NCBI GenBank assembly: GCA_001953115.1
Contig: LSSL01000734.1
Location: forward strand, 1 to 18,315
Source of the DNA: Smittium mucronatum
Taxonomy: Eukaryota; Kickxellomycota; Harpellomycetes; Harpellales; Legeriomycetaceae
Length of the DNA: 18,315 nucleotides
Reading direction: 5' to 3'
Below, piece by piece: positions 9,627 to 18,315 of the stretch; position 1 is the first letter of the stretch, and each line of letters starts with the position of its first letter. The translations under genes and the position numbers were made by a program. The notes under the pieces were generated by a model that was not told where the DNA came from, ran no database searches, and saw nothing but the letters and a program-made list of their open reading frames with translations.

Positions 9627-11028
9627 TGTCTATTCTCTCCTCTTTGATTTTCTACCTGTTTTTTTTTTTGGCACCAAGCTACAGATTCTATTTTTTATAC
9701 AACTCTTTAGAATTTTGTATCTTCAATGAGGATAGGATATTTCTGAATTGATAAAGCATTAGACTTTCTTTTTTTTAAATAAAATTTGTAGGGTGCAAAA
9801 TTTTAAATTTAAATTAAAAAATCCTGTATTTTCAGTACCTTTTTTTTTTCTCTCCTTGTATTATCAAATCAAAGTCGTGGATTGGTACAGTGGTTCTATT
9901 ATTCTTAATACCACCTAAAATATATCTGCTGATATAACCGCTTTGTAATATTTGGTTCTTAAAAAGACGTAATAATATCCTATTTAGTATACTGTTGAGA
10001 GTCTAGTGATTTTTTTCTATTTTTTTTAAAAAGATATTTGAATAATACTGCGAATAGCTATAGAGAAATAAAGATTTTCCAAATAAAAAAAAGTATATAT
10101 TTGGATACTACAATTTACAATCAAAGATGATGAGTTCAGAAAGCCAAGTTGTATTTTTTGGAATTAAAAGAACACTTTTTGACACTATATACTTGTTAAG
10201 CATCAGCGATAACATTAGTTTTGTGATTTAATGCAATTTAATATATTCGTTGATCAATTTTGTTGCAACTAGACTTTCATTCACTATACGTCTAGACTAA
10301 ATTCTAAAATTTCCAAAATTTTACATTTTAATTCCTGCGGTATGCACCCAATTATATCGACAGAATCATTATCTCATTATAAGTAAATTAGTTCATTCAG
10401 ATTTGGTTCTAGCTATTATAACTAATTGTATTCTCTGAACCAAATTCAGGTCAATTAATTACGCCGGAAAATGGGTTATTTATTTTGTTTTTTAGCAATT
10501 AAATTCTAAAAGCTTTTAATTTCAATAAATTAGCGTTAGTTTTTTAAAATAATTCAAACTTTTATTGGTTAATATTTTTATTTATGTGGCCATTATTTAT
10601 TTAGAATCTTTTATAAGGCTGTTCAATTGGTCTAATTACTATTTTATACAAGGTTAAATTTACAGTAGTTGATTTTTTACCATATATTAAATGCAACAGA
10701 TTTGGCAAAAACTGAGTAAATCATCGAAATCGTCAAAAATATCAAACTTTGAGATAGAAAAGATAATCAGCATCAACCAATGAGTACGTCTCAGCCATTT
10801 ATTTTAGCTCATCTTTTGCAAATTAACCAATAATCAAATGTAAATAAATTTTATTTTCAGTTTCCAAATTTGTAATTTTTCTAATTTGCGCAAAATATTG
10901 ATTTTTGTATGCTAAAGCAATATTTTCAATTTACAAAAATGTTGCCCTCATCACGTCTCTTTTTAAAGCACAAGAAACAGCGATATTAAATTCGAGAATA
11001 AAAAACACACTTTAGCAGATTGTGTATA
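9627..11028. other. 1.4-kb intergenic region between divergent genes
   Basis: This AT-rich stretch must contain the promoters of the membrane-protein gene (leftward) and the QTRT2 gene (rightward). I see no open frame of note, no tRNA-like boxes and no clear repeat family. A 9-bp inverted repeat (ATTTGGTTC at 10401-10409 and its complement at 10437-10445) is the only structured item and is weak. I cannot support a specific promoter element. Confidence 0.45.
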
Positions 11029-12875
11029 ATGAAATTCAGTTTCAACATAATATCCAAATGCAGGAATGAGCTGTGTGCCGAGAGTTTGAACAAAGAGACC
11101 CTGGATGCTCTACTTTGTGCCAGATTGGGTTTGATGGAATTCAATAGCGATGATTCAACTTCCCTTAAGAATATCCGAGCCAAAAAATCTATTGAAACCC
11201 CCAATTTCATAAAGTATACAAATCATGGCCTTCAGCCTCATATATTGCCCGACATTGAAAAGAAATTTCCTAAACCCGATATTGAACAAGTATACATCGA
11301 GCATTTGTAAGCCTTATCACATTTTTTTATCTTACTTATAATCATTTTTCTCCATAAATCATGTTTATTCAAGTTTGAATTTTCAATAATACATTCCATC
11401 TGTATATTTTCTTTACATCTAATCTAAACTTTATGACTTAACTACCTAATCTTGTAAAAAAAATTTTTTTATATATTTTCTGAAATTTCTACTTTCTGGA
11501 TCAAGATTAAATTCATTATTAAAGCTGATATTTAATTGCTCAATTATTTTATTTTTATTTTCACTCAGCCTGGATAGAGATGTACCATGTTTTGCTGATT
11601 ATAAAGAGGGAATTCACAAATTTCTTGGAGTAGAAGATACCGAAACGGCTATTTTCTTTGATATTCTGGACCCAACTAGTAATAAGCGATCATACTCAAA
11701 ACCTTCAAACTCATACTTGACTGCTGAAACCGGTGGTGGTTTAAGAAAAATATCACCTGAATTGTATTCTCAGCTCATAAAGAACTTATCCCCTGAAATG
11801 TACGTTTCTCTGGCTGACTATTTGTTCATGACTGCTGATGAGGCAGTAAAAGGGAAAAAAATTGCAAAATCTATTGAAAGATCCATTAATTGGTTTGATA
11901 AATGTGTTAAAGAATCAGAAGGTTCGGCCGTGTTTGTGCCTCTGATGGGATCAGTTGTACCTGAAGCTAGAGCAAAATTCGTAAACTTGCTGCAACAACG
12001 CCGGTTCGATGGAGTTGTTCTCATAGACTACAGTACTCAGATAGGTTTGGCCCAGCAGCTTGATTTGGCTAAGCCATCACTTATTTCTATACCTAGTACC
12101 ATCCCACGGTACTTGCTCGGATTCAGTGCTCCTGATGAAGTGATTATTGCTATTCGAAACGGTATTGACATTTTTTTATCCACCTATCCCTATGCTGTTA
12201 CCGAACAAGGTTTTGCTTCCATATATTCATTCCCCGCAAATCTTGAGAATAAGGAACCATTAGTAGATCGCCCTTTCAATCCTTCTTTAAATTTATGGGA
12301 ATCTTCAATGAGTGACGATTTTAGCCCAATCTCAAAGTCTTGTGAGTGCTACACATGCCAAAAACATACCAGAGCTTATATAAACCACCTACTAAACACT
12401 CAAGAAATGCTAGCCACCGTTCTTCTCCAAATGTAAGACACTTTGATTTATTTTTTTTATAAATATCCAGACTTGCCTTAATTGGCTTAATCTTTCAAGT
12501 TTGAAATTTATTTAACTCAAGGTTATTAAAAACACAAGTATTCCATTGATTCCATCTATGATTGGCAACATTATTGCCATCATATACTCTTTTAATCAAC
12601 AACTCTAACTTAATTTAATCGATTTTAACTTTAGCCACAATCTGCACGTGTACGATGAATTTTACAAGAATATCCGCAAAAGCATTAAGGACATGTCGTT
12701 CAATGAACTATCAGAGCATTTTTTGACGAAATACAATTCTCGATTTGCATCTAATTCAGAAGGTACTAATGCCGCCATTGGATCCCAATTCTCCTTCAAC
12801 GAAAGTCTCTTGTTTGATCCAAGAAATCCTTCCCCCACTACTAAAGAGAAAATCAAACGCTTTGATTTGTCCTGA
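11029..12875 (+). CDS. QTRT2: queuine tRNA-ribosyltransferase accessory subunit 2 (QTRT2)
   Basis: Three exons, 11029-11306, 11569-12432 and 12635-12875, give 1383 bases and a 460-residue protein. Donors are GTAAGC and GTAAGA, acceptors CACTCAG and CTTTAG, and phases fit at both junctions. The protein is the TIM-barrel TGT fold: SKC early in exon 1, then TGGG (about 148), RYLLGFSAPDEV and GIDIF, and the zinc site C351-E-C353-Y-T-C356 with the fourth ligand H382 supplied by exon 3 directly after the splice. In catalytic TGT subunits an Asp nucleophile sits in a G-x-D-x-F-D-C context; here the position reads F-L-S (Leu296), as expected for the inactive partner. The family heterodimerises with QTRT1, often at the mitochondrial surface, and exchanges G34 of GUN anticodon tRNAs for queuine. 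QTRT1 is not in the window. Eukaryotes take queuine from bacteria or diet, which would suit a gut-dwelling fungus. The C-terminal 45 or so residues are Ser/Asn-rich. Confidence 0.93.
11307..11568 (+). other. QTRT2 intron 1
   Basis: The donor GTAAGC and acceptor TTTTCACTCAG join exon 1 (phase 2, TT) to C, giving Phe93 and keeping the frame. The intron is 262 bases, T-rich near its 3' end, and full of stops. Confidence 0.85.
12433..12634 (+). other. QTRT2 intron 2
   Basis: The donor GTAAGA and acceptor TTTAACTTTAG join AT to C (Ile381), directly before zinc ligand His382. TCTAAC upstream of the acceptor is a good branch-point candidate. Length is 202 bases. Confidence 0.85.
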
Positions 12876-13985
12876 TCATCACATCCCCATATACCATTAC
12901 GTCCAATAACATCGACTGATCCTATTATGCCTCTGCCGATTGGTTTCTTCAAATATGTTCTATCGTAGACGAGCTAATAGAGATCCAATTGGCTCACATA
13001 AATAATATGTTAATTTTTACTTTACTAATAAAATTTTCAGAAATTAAGCTTAAATGTAAATGTCTGCGATTGGATGCAATTCTTTGCTGTAGATTCTAGA
13101 CTTATGGACTTTTTATACAATGCAGAGAATTATAAAATTCCATGATATAAAGAAATTAATGTGAGAATTATTCTCCACAAAAAGATTTGACGAGAACTTT
13201 TTGTGAATTTTAATAAGTTTGATACCTTTTTTTCTATGTGGACAAGAATCTAGGCTATAAGCGTTTTATGGATTCGATGTTTGAACACCATAAGTAATCC
13301 TTACATTAATTGAGGCAAATGCAGCATGCAATAGGGACTTTCTTTTATTTGGATATTTATGCCCAAGAAAAACATGGCAATCTTGGTGCTAGATCAGATA
13401 TTTTTTTAAATTTATATATCATTTGGTACTTTCAGAATCTCCAGGCAATTTTGGTATTTTTTTTATTATTCATAGTCCATGCTATTAATACATGCAAATA
13501 GGCATAGGTGCCACTTAAACATCAAGGCCTATTTCATGGCTATTTTTGATATTACTATTATTTATTTATTTTAAAATTCCCCTGTACTATTGTTTTAAAG
13601 GAAGAAAAAATGAAGTTTGGTTTGTAATTCTCTTGGCTATATCCTTACCCTCATTTCTCTTTTTTATCCTTTTTATCCTTTTTATCCTTTTTTTTTTTTC
13701 GCCCAGATAATATTTCTCCTTTCATTATTTTTTAACGATTTGAGCTTCTTGAATATATATTTTGTTAAATTCGACTGTACATTACAGCTTTATGATAATA
13801 TATTTTAAAATATACAAAGGAAAAATACGGGCATTCATTTATCTTCAGCTTATTATCAATACAAGTTTTTTTTCCCTCTCTTATAATATATCGCATTCAT
13901 AGTCTACAATCTATAGTTCTTGGTATTATAATTAATACTTTGCTAGTCATTAATAAACTAATATTCAAACACACCTGACATTAAC
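12876..13985 (+). other. intergenic region with a possible gene relic (about 13041-13420)
   Basis: An AATAAA at about 13027 may end the QTRT2 transcript. From 13041, just after an intron-like TACTAATAAAATTTTCAG, one plus-strand frame reads for about 120 codons with only TGA and TAG stops and no TAA before 13412, for example CDWMQFFAVDSRLMDFLYNA and VLWIRCLNTISNPYI. That may be a decayed exon or element; no family is recognised. At 13661-13687 there are three tandem copies of TTTTTATCC followed by twelve T. The rest shows nothing. Confidence 0.25.
13661..13687 (+). repeat. three tandem copies of a 9-bp unit (TTTTTATCC)
   Basis: Three exact copies at 13661-13669, 13670-13678 and 13679-13687 run into a T12 tract. 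This is a short minisatellite of the kind made by replication slippage next to poly(T). It lies about 300 bases upstream of the F-box gene start. Confidence 0.8.
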
Positions 13986-16216
13986 ATGTTTGGGATAGAC
14001 CACGATGGAGAGAGTGATAAAGGTACTGTTTAATCCTTCTCCTTATTAATACAATTCCTCCTTGTCCTTAAAAAACAATTTTAAAATTTTCAAGGCATAT
14101 ACTATATGCATTTGAAAAAAAATGATTGTAAATGGATATAAAGTTAATACTAATTTTCTTGTTTTAATAAAAATATAAATATATAGTTGCTGCAGCTGAC
14201 TTTTCAAGTCTTCTATCAGCTTGCCACGACGAATTTGAACTGTACCGGAAAAAATCAAACACTTCTCGAACGACAAGTTATGGAACATACTTGAGGTAAT
14301 CTTTATTCTTTTTTTTTTATTTTTATAAAATTCAAACTAACGTTTATTTTTTGGATTCAGTTATATTATAAAGACAAAGATTTTGGGATTGAGTTTCGAT
14401 ACTGATTTCGAGGAGCGACAAGACTCATTTATTAGTCCAGATTTAGATCATTTTAGTCCAAATCAAAGCAGCAATATAAGTCCTCCAAAATTCAAATTGG
14501 GTAAATAATTTATCAACCTCCCTTTCCAAAATTTAACTTTAAAATATTTCTTAAAATATAAAATTAAATCTGTATAAACCTATTTATACATATATCTATT
14601 ATTTTTTTAGACTTCGTTTCTAATCTCCCATTTGAACTATCATGTCGAGTTACTACTTACATGGAAATGGACACCGTTCTAACCTGCCGCTTAGTTTCTA
14701 GGGAATGGATGCAGTTTATCGACGACAATATCGTTTGGAAGAGGCTCTTTGTTCGAAATAAAAGCTGGTTGACAACTCATATAAAGAGGTTTCTTGATAA
14801 GGATACTCGTCCCTTCCCTGAATCACCAAACTTTTGGCTCGAAGATCAATTGCTCTTTAGTCAGAAAATACCATTCCAGAGATATATCTTGGACAAGATC
14901 AAGACTTCACCTGGTCCCCAATTCTTGGATGATTCTAGCGGTGCGATTTATTTGATGAGTCAAAAGCAAGTTTCAACATCCCCAAAGTGTGATAACAAGC
15001 GAAACAATGTCAGGCATGACAGTGCCAGCTACGAGATTTCGGTAAAAACTAGACAGTTTATGTTAAATGACGAACCAGAGAACAATTCAGATTCAGGGAC
15101 TATAATCCCCAATACAATTAACCGTTCTAAACCATCCAACTATATTTATGCTTTAAACCTAGATTGGGCTTTAGTGTACAAGAGCTTTTATAACTTGGAA
15201 AAAAACTGGAGAGAAGGAAACGCATCAATGTGCACATTATACGGTCACAGCGATAGTATATACTGCTTGCAATTCGACAAACATAAATTCATTACTGGAT
15301 CGAGAGATAAATCAATTAAAGTTTGGGATATGCGCTCCCTAATGTGCATCAAGACTCTGACCGGCCATAATGCTTCTGTTTTATGTCTCAAATACGATGA
15401 CGAGATAATGGTCACTGGATCCAGTGATTCTTCTGTCATTGTTTGGTCAATGAAAACATATAACATAATCACAATACTGCGCAGCCATTTAGCGGGCGTA
15501 TTAGATGTTACATTTAGTGCTGACTACATAATATCATGTTCAAAAGATGCCACCATCAAAGTGTGGGGTCGGAAATCAGATTTTCCTCTCCTGTACACCA
15601 TCAGTGGCCATGCTGGCCCCGTCAATGCAATCAGCTTACATGGAAACTTTTTAGCTTCGGCTTCCGGAGATACATTAATAAAACTCTGGTGTCTGAAAAC
15701 TGGAGCTGAAAAGATGGTATTCAAGGGCCATTCTAGAGGTCTTGCATGCGTTCAATTTGACGGCAAAACCATCATTTCTGGTTCTAACGATAAATCTATT
15801 AAAGTTTGGGATGCAGTTACCGGTGAATGTCGGTTCACTCTACTTGGCCACACTGATCTAGTAAGAACCTTATTCTTTCCTGGAGGCAATAAAGCTATTT
15901 CTGGATCTTACGATCAAACTGTTAAAGTTTGGGATATTCAAAATGGTGAATTGCTGCTTGATATAACGAAAGTCCATAGTAGCTGGGTGTTCGATGTCCA
16001 ATTTGACAAATCTAAAATTATAAGGTAAATTTAAATATCCAGCCATCTAGCACTACACGAATTCGACTGTTATACTTTCTTTTCTTTTTTTAAAAATGAC
16101 CAACATTTTTACCTTTTTTTTTTTTTAACATTGATTATTCAAGCGCGAGCCAAGATCAAAAAATCCATATTTGGGATTTTGCGGATGGAGAAGATGTAGA
16201 AGATTTTTTGGACTAA
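13986..16216 (+). CDS. F-box/WD40 protein, SCF ubiquitin-ligase substrate receptor
   Basis: Five exons, 13986-14022, 14187-14295, 14361-14500, 14611-16024 and 16144-16216, total 1773 bases and give 590 residues; phases agree at all four junctions. Donors are GTACTG, GTAATC, GTAAAT and GTAAAT, and intron 2 has an ACTAAC branch site. The F-box spans about 95-145 (LDFVSNLPFELSCRV then CRLVSREW and NIVWKRLF). A linker ending in the NLEKNWREG block leads to seven WD repeats from about 308 to 580, each with GH or SH and a closing VWD, VWS, LW or IWD; exon 5 supplies the last strands (HIWDF). In this family (Cdc4, Met30/Pof1, beta-TrCP) the F-box binds Skp1 and the propeller binds phosphorylated substrates for Cul1-dependent ubiquitination. 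The N-terminal exons are Ser-rich with three SP sites in FISPDLDHFSPNQSSNISPP, possible CDK targets. Which subfamily it belongs to, and its substrate, cannot be said from sequence alone. Confidence 0.9.
14023..14186 (+). other. F-box gene intron 1
   Basis: The donor GTACTG is not the commonest form, but the acceptor ATATATAG and the phase (G joined to TT, giving Val) fit, and the ATG at 13986 is the only nearby one that joins in frame. The 164-base intron contains stops in all frames. Confidence 0.6.
14296..14360 (+). other. F-box gene intron 2
   Basis: This is the shortest intron here, 65 bases, with GTAATC donor, ACTAACG branch-like site and TTGGATTCAG acceptor. It joins AG to T (Ser). Confidence 0.75.
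14501..14610 (+). other. F-box gene intron 3
   Basis: This 110-base intron has a GTAAAT donor and TTTTTTTAG acceptor. It joins G to AC, giving the Asp just before the FVSNLP start of the F-box. Confidence 0.85.
16025..16143 (+). other. F-box gene intron 4
   Basis: This 119-base intron has a GTAAAT donor and ATTATTCAAG acceptor. It joins AG to C (Ser) and restores the final WD repeat, whose blade is otherwise cut off at a TAA. Confidence 0.9.
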
Positions 16217-16831
16217 TCCAAAACTTTTTTTCAGTCCTCTCTTTTTGAAAATACATTCTTTAGAAAATTCTTAACCCCCTCCACCCTACCCACCCAACCT
16301 TCTTTTTTTCCATGCCAATTAAGTTGATACTTCAAGCTTTAAATAATATTCTTCAATTTTTTATTGAAAAAATATATACTATTATCTTTATAAATTGTAC
16401 TTTAAACATAAATAAATTTTATCTTATTACTTGAAGCATATATTCATTAGGATCAGTTCTAATAAAAAACCTTAAAAATTATATTGTAAAACCATGATTT
16501 ATTTTTTAGCTGATTTAAAAAAATATTGAAATTTTCCTTTCCTATTTTCATTCATCAATATGTATTTTTCATGTAGAAAATTATAAAATACGATCAAGTT
16601 ATTTTTAATTAGTCAACTTATTTTGAAGTTAACCGAATTCAATTTTCTCATGCCAAACATTAGTTTACATGTTATATTAATTAATTAACATTCGATTTGT
16701 GTCATTTTATGAAAAAAAAAGTAACCAATTTAAATAAAACCGTGTCAATTTTTTTCTTTTGAAAAATGAAATAAAATAATATCAATATTTAATAATAATA
16801 TCTAATAATAAAATATGGAAACCCGTGTAGA
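16217..16831. other. AT-rich 3' flank, no gene seen
   Basis: A pyrimidine-rich C/T patch at about 16275-16310 follows the F-box gene, and ATAAATAAA at about 16409 could direct polyadenylation. Beyond that the sequence is AT-rich with no open frame worth reporting. Confidence 0.5.
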
Positions 16832-17158
16832 TTATTCGACTTTTTAAAAGCATATGACTTGGCTCTCCATATGACTTTGATTCATAAGCTTAGTAATATG
16901 GTAATTGGCGGTAAATTTCTGGACGTTATAAATGGGATTTATGAACACTCTAAGCTAGCGGTTTGAGTAGTAAACGAAACAACAGGAAAATTTGATTATA
17001 AATGCGGAGAGAGACAAGGTTGCCCAGTATTCCCGATATTATTTAACATCTTTATTAACGAACTTTTTGAGGGGATGAAGCAGGTATATGTACATTTACT
17101 AGGAAAAAATATTCAAAAGCTTCTATTCACCGATGATGCAGCGGTAATTGCAAACGGT
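16832..17158 (+). mobile_element. LINE (non-LTR) reverse-transcriptase fragment, degraded
   Basis: One frame reads DFLKAYDLALH, IGGKFLDVINGIYEHSKLAV, then a TGA at 16964-16966, then FDYKCGERQGCPVF, ILFNIFINELFEGMKQ and FTDDAAVIANG. These are the palm motifs of LINE reverse transcriptases: the first aspartate block, the G-x-RQGCP block and the F/Y-x-DD active site. Only about 109 codons remain; the endonuclease, the rest of the RT and the 3' end are absent, and homology fades after 17158. The single TGA and missing ends make it inactive. The wording is close to LINE proteins I recall from Harpellales fungi, which is memory and not a search result. Confidence 0.85.
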
Positions 17159-17592
17159 ATCAGGACATTTCACACAATCTTGATTTACAATTCCAATTTT
17201 TTCAAATGACTTTTCGCCTAATTTGCATTCCATATTGGTTTAATTTCACCCAATTCCACTTGCTCCAAAATAGATAATTAATCAGCGTTAGGCTTTTTTG
17301 GTTTAAAGATTGTTAATATTATTTTTCATTATACTTCAGTGAGGAAACATATTAAGTTGAAATCTTATTGTATAAAACTAAACCGAAAATTACAAACCAA
17401 TAAAATAAAGTGAAATAAAATGGTCTAACAAAATTTTATCTATAGAATTTAAAGTACACCTTAGTGTTATCCTTATCATCTTTTCTTTCGCAAAGAGACT
17501 CTACCAGCATAAATATTTTCGATTTTTTTATTTAAAAATTATATTCCTTAAAAAGTACAATGGACCCATAAGCAGCCAATATAATAAGGAAG
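17159..17592. other. sequence between two retroelement remnants, unassigned
   Basis: This is AT-rich with no useful frame. It could contain the leader or part of a left long terminal repeat of the Gag-like element to the right, but I see no TG...CA ends and no second copy of any long stretch in the window, so an LTR cannot be supported. Confidence 0.4.
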
Positions 17593-18315
17593 TTGACTGA
17601 GAAAGTCAACTTATTGATGCGGGAAAGACGCCCTGAAGAGGAGCCACTTGACACTTTTGTTTCAACTCGGATTCCTGTAACGGACTTGGCTGTTTACCCA
17701 GAAATATCTGAAGCCCTTTCGCCAATCACAAATGGTTTATTTAGGTCACGATTGAGCGAAGACGATCACAAGATAGCAATATAATATTGCCCTAGGAATA
17801 GTTCTATGAACTACTCGCCACCTTCACTGAACGAAATAGCCCTGGTCTCAGTAAAGATTGTAGATTCCGTATTTTATGGGATAAATTCGGCCAAATCACA
17901 GGCAACTCATCAGATAACTATTTTCCCACCGTAGAAGTCAGGATAACCCAGAAATAAGTACTTCCATCAATCCTGAAACTTATCCTGCAAGCAAAATGAG
18001 AGATCTTCACACAGGCATTGCCGCCATTATAACACAAGCAAGACTGGATAGTCTTCACAAGGGAATCGGTATTCCTGGAAATATAATTCAGCCCGTACCA
18101 TCAGACTCTAAACCTCTGATGGGCCAGGAAATACTTTATATTCTAATATCCATGAAACCAGAGGTAAAAAGGCAAAGATTTTAGCCCTTTCGAAAGCACC
18201 AGCAGAATACGTTCCAAATGGGACGCATACAGGCGCAACACTGTTTCGGTGTTGAACAACAATGCTGCAACAAATACATAACCAACAGCCCATGCCAGGA
18301 CAGCCGACCACTCAT
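17593..18315 (+). pseudogene. degraded LTR-retrotransposon Gag-like gene, cut by the window end
   Basis: A frame starting at TTG 17593 reads TEKVNLLMRERR, then VYPEISEALSPITNGLFRS, meets TAA at 17782-17784 and continues in the same frame with CPRNSSMNYSPPSLNEIA to a TAG at 17932. After a frameshift near 17905-17951 the reading resumes with ARLDSLHKGIGIPGN and PSDSKPLMGQE, hits TAG at 18182-18184, and goes on with PFRKHQQ to the window edge. The block order matches Gag-like proteins of Harpellales LTR elements as I remember them. The likely ancestral ATG is TTG here, and with two or three stops plus a frameshift the copy is dead. It is visibly richer in G and C than the surrounding genes. No protease, RT or zinc knuckle lies within the window. 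Confidence 0.65.

Noticed and set aside
9481..9729. Plus-strand open frame over the first exon of the membrane-protein gene
   Set aside because: The minus strand has an ATG, a membrane span and a perfect GTAAGT donor; the plus frame is its shadow.
10401..10445. 9-bp inverted repeat with 27-base loop
   Set aside because: Short, with mismatches immediately outside; expected by chance in 1.4 kb of AT-rich DNA.
12662..12952. Minus-strand frame over QTRT2 exon 3
   Set aside because: Mostly antisense of the zinc-site exon; no start or splice evidence.
12876..13040. Stop-codon readthrough extending QTRT2
   Set aside because: Several stops follow in the same frame and the protein already exceeds the usual family length.
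1..18315. CRISPR array, operon, phage or biosynthetic cluster
   Set aside because: No spaced repeats, genes have introns and separate promoters, and their functions are unrelated.

Overview
The window is nuclear DNA from an AT-rich, intron-containing eukaryote, almost certainly a fungus. Coding regions are interrupted by short GT..AG introns of about 65 to 260 bases, with GTAAGN or GTAAAT donors in most cases and CTAAC/TCTAAC-like branch points where visible. TAA, TAG and TGA all serve as stops, and homopolymer A/T runs are common between genes. Two degraded retroelement pieces at the right end read like the LINE and LTR-element Gag proteins I remember from Harpellales gut fungi (Smittium, Zancudomyces). 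That placement is from memory and has not been checked by a search.

Layout from left to right: (1) 1-861 has no supportable gene. (2) 862-3837 (+) encodes a secreted or membrane-anchored M1 aminopeptidase-fold protein with every zinc and catalytic motif replaced, so it is probably a pseudoenzyme. (3) 3838-6042 holds no intact gene, but the minus strand from 5953 to 4715 carries a chain of coding-like segments in shifting frames, best read as a decayed gene. Inside it is a 14-bp duplication flanking a 17-bp poly(A)-type micro-insertion. (4) 6043-8289 (+) is a CaMKK/Sak1/Tos3-type AMPK-activating kinase whose activation segment contains an insert of more than 300 residues. (5) 9626-8544 (-) is a four-exon gene for a small single-pass membrane protein with a Pro/Ser-rich tail, of unknown family. 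(6) 11029-12875 (+) is a three-exon QTRT2, the non-catalytic subunit of the queuine tRNA-ribosyltransferase. (7) 13986-16216 (+) is a five-exon F-box/WD40 substrate receptor of an SCF ubiquitin ligase. (8) 16832-17158 is a LINE reverse-transcriptase fragment and 17593-18315 is a degraded Gag-like gene running off the window.

The intact genes look like unrelated single loci (energy signalling, tRNA modification, ubiquitin ligase, a secreted pseudoenzyme, an orphan membrane protein). Nothing suggests a cluster or operon. I found no CRISPR array, rRNA or tRNA. I do not see a clearly new multi-gene system. The most unusual items are the pseudoenzyme, the kinase inserts, the orphan membrane protein and the decayed minus-strand gene with its micro-insertion.
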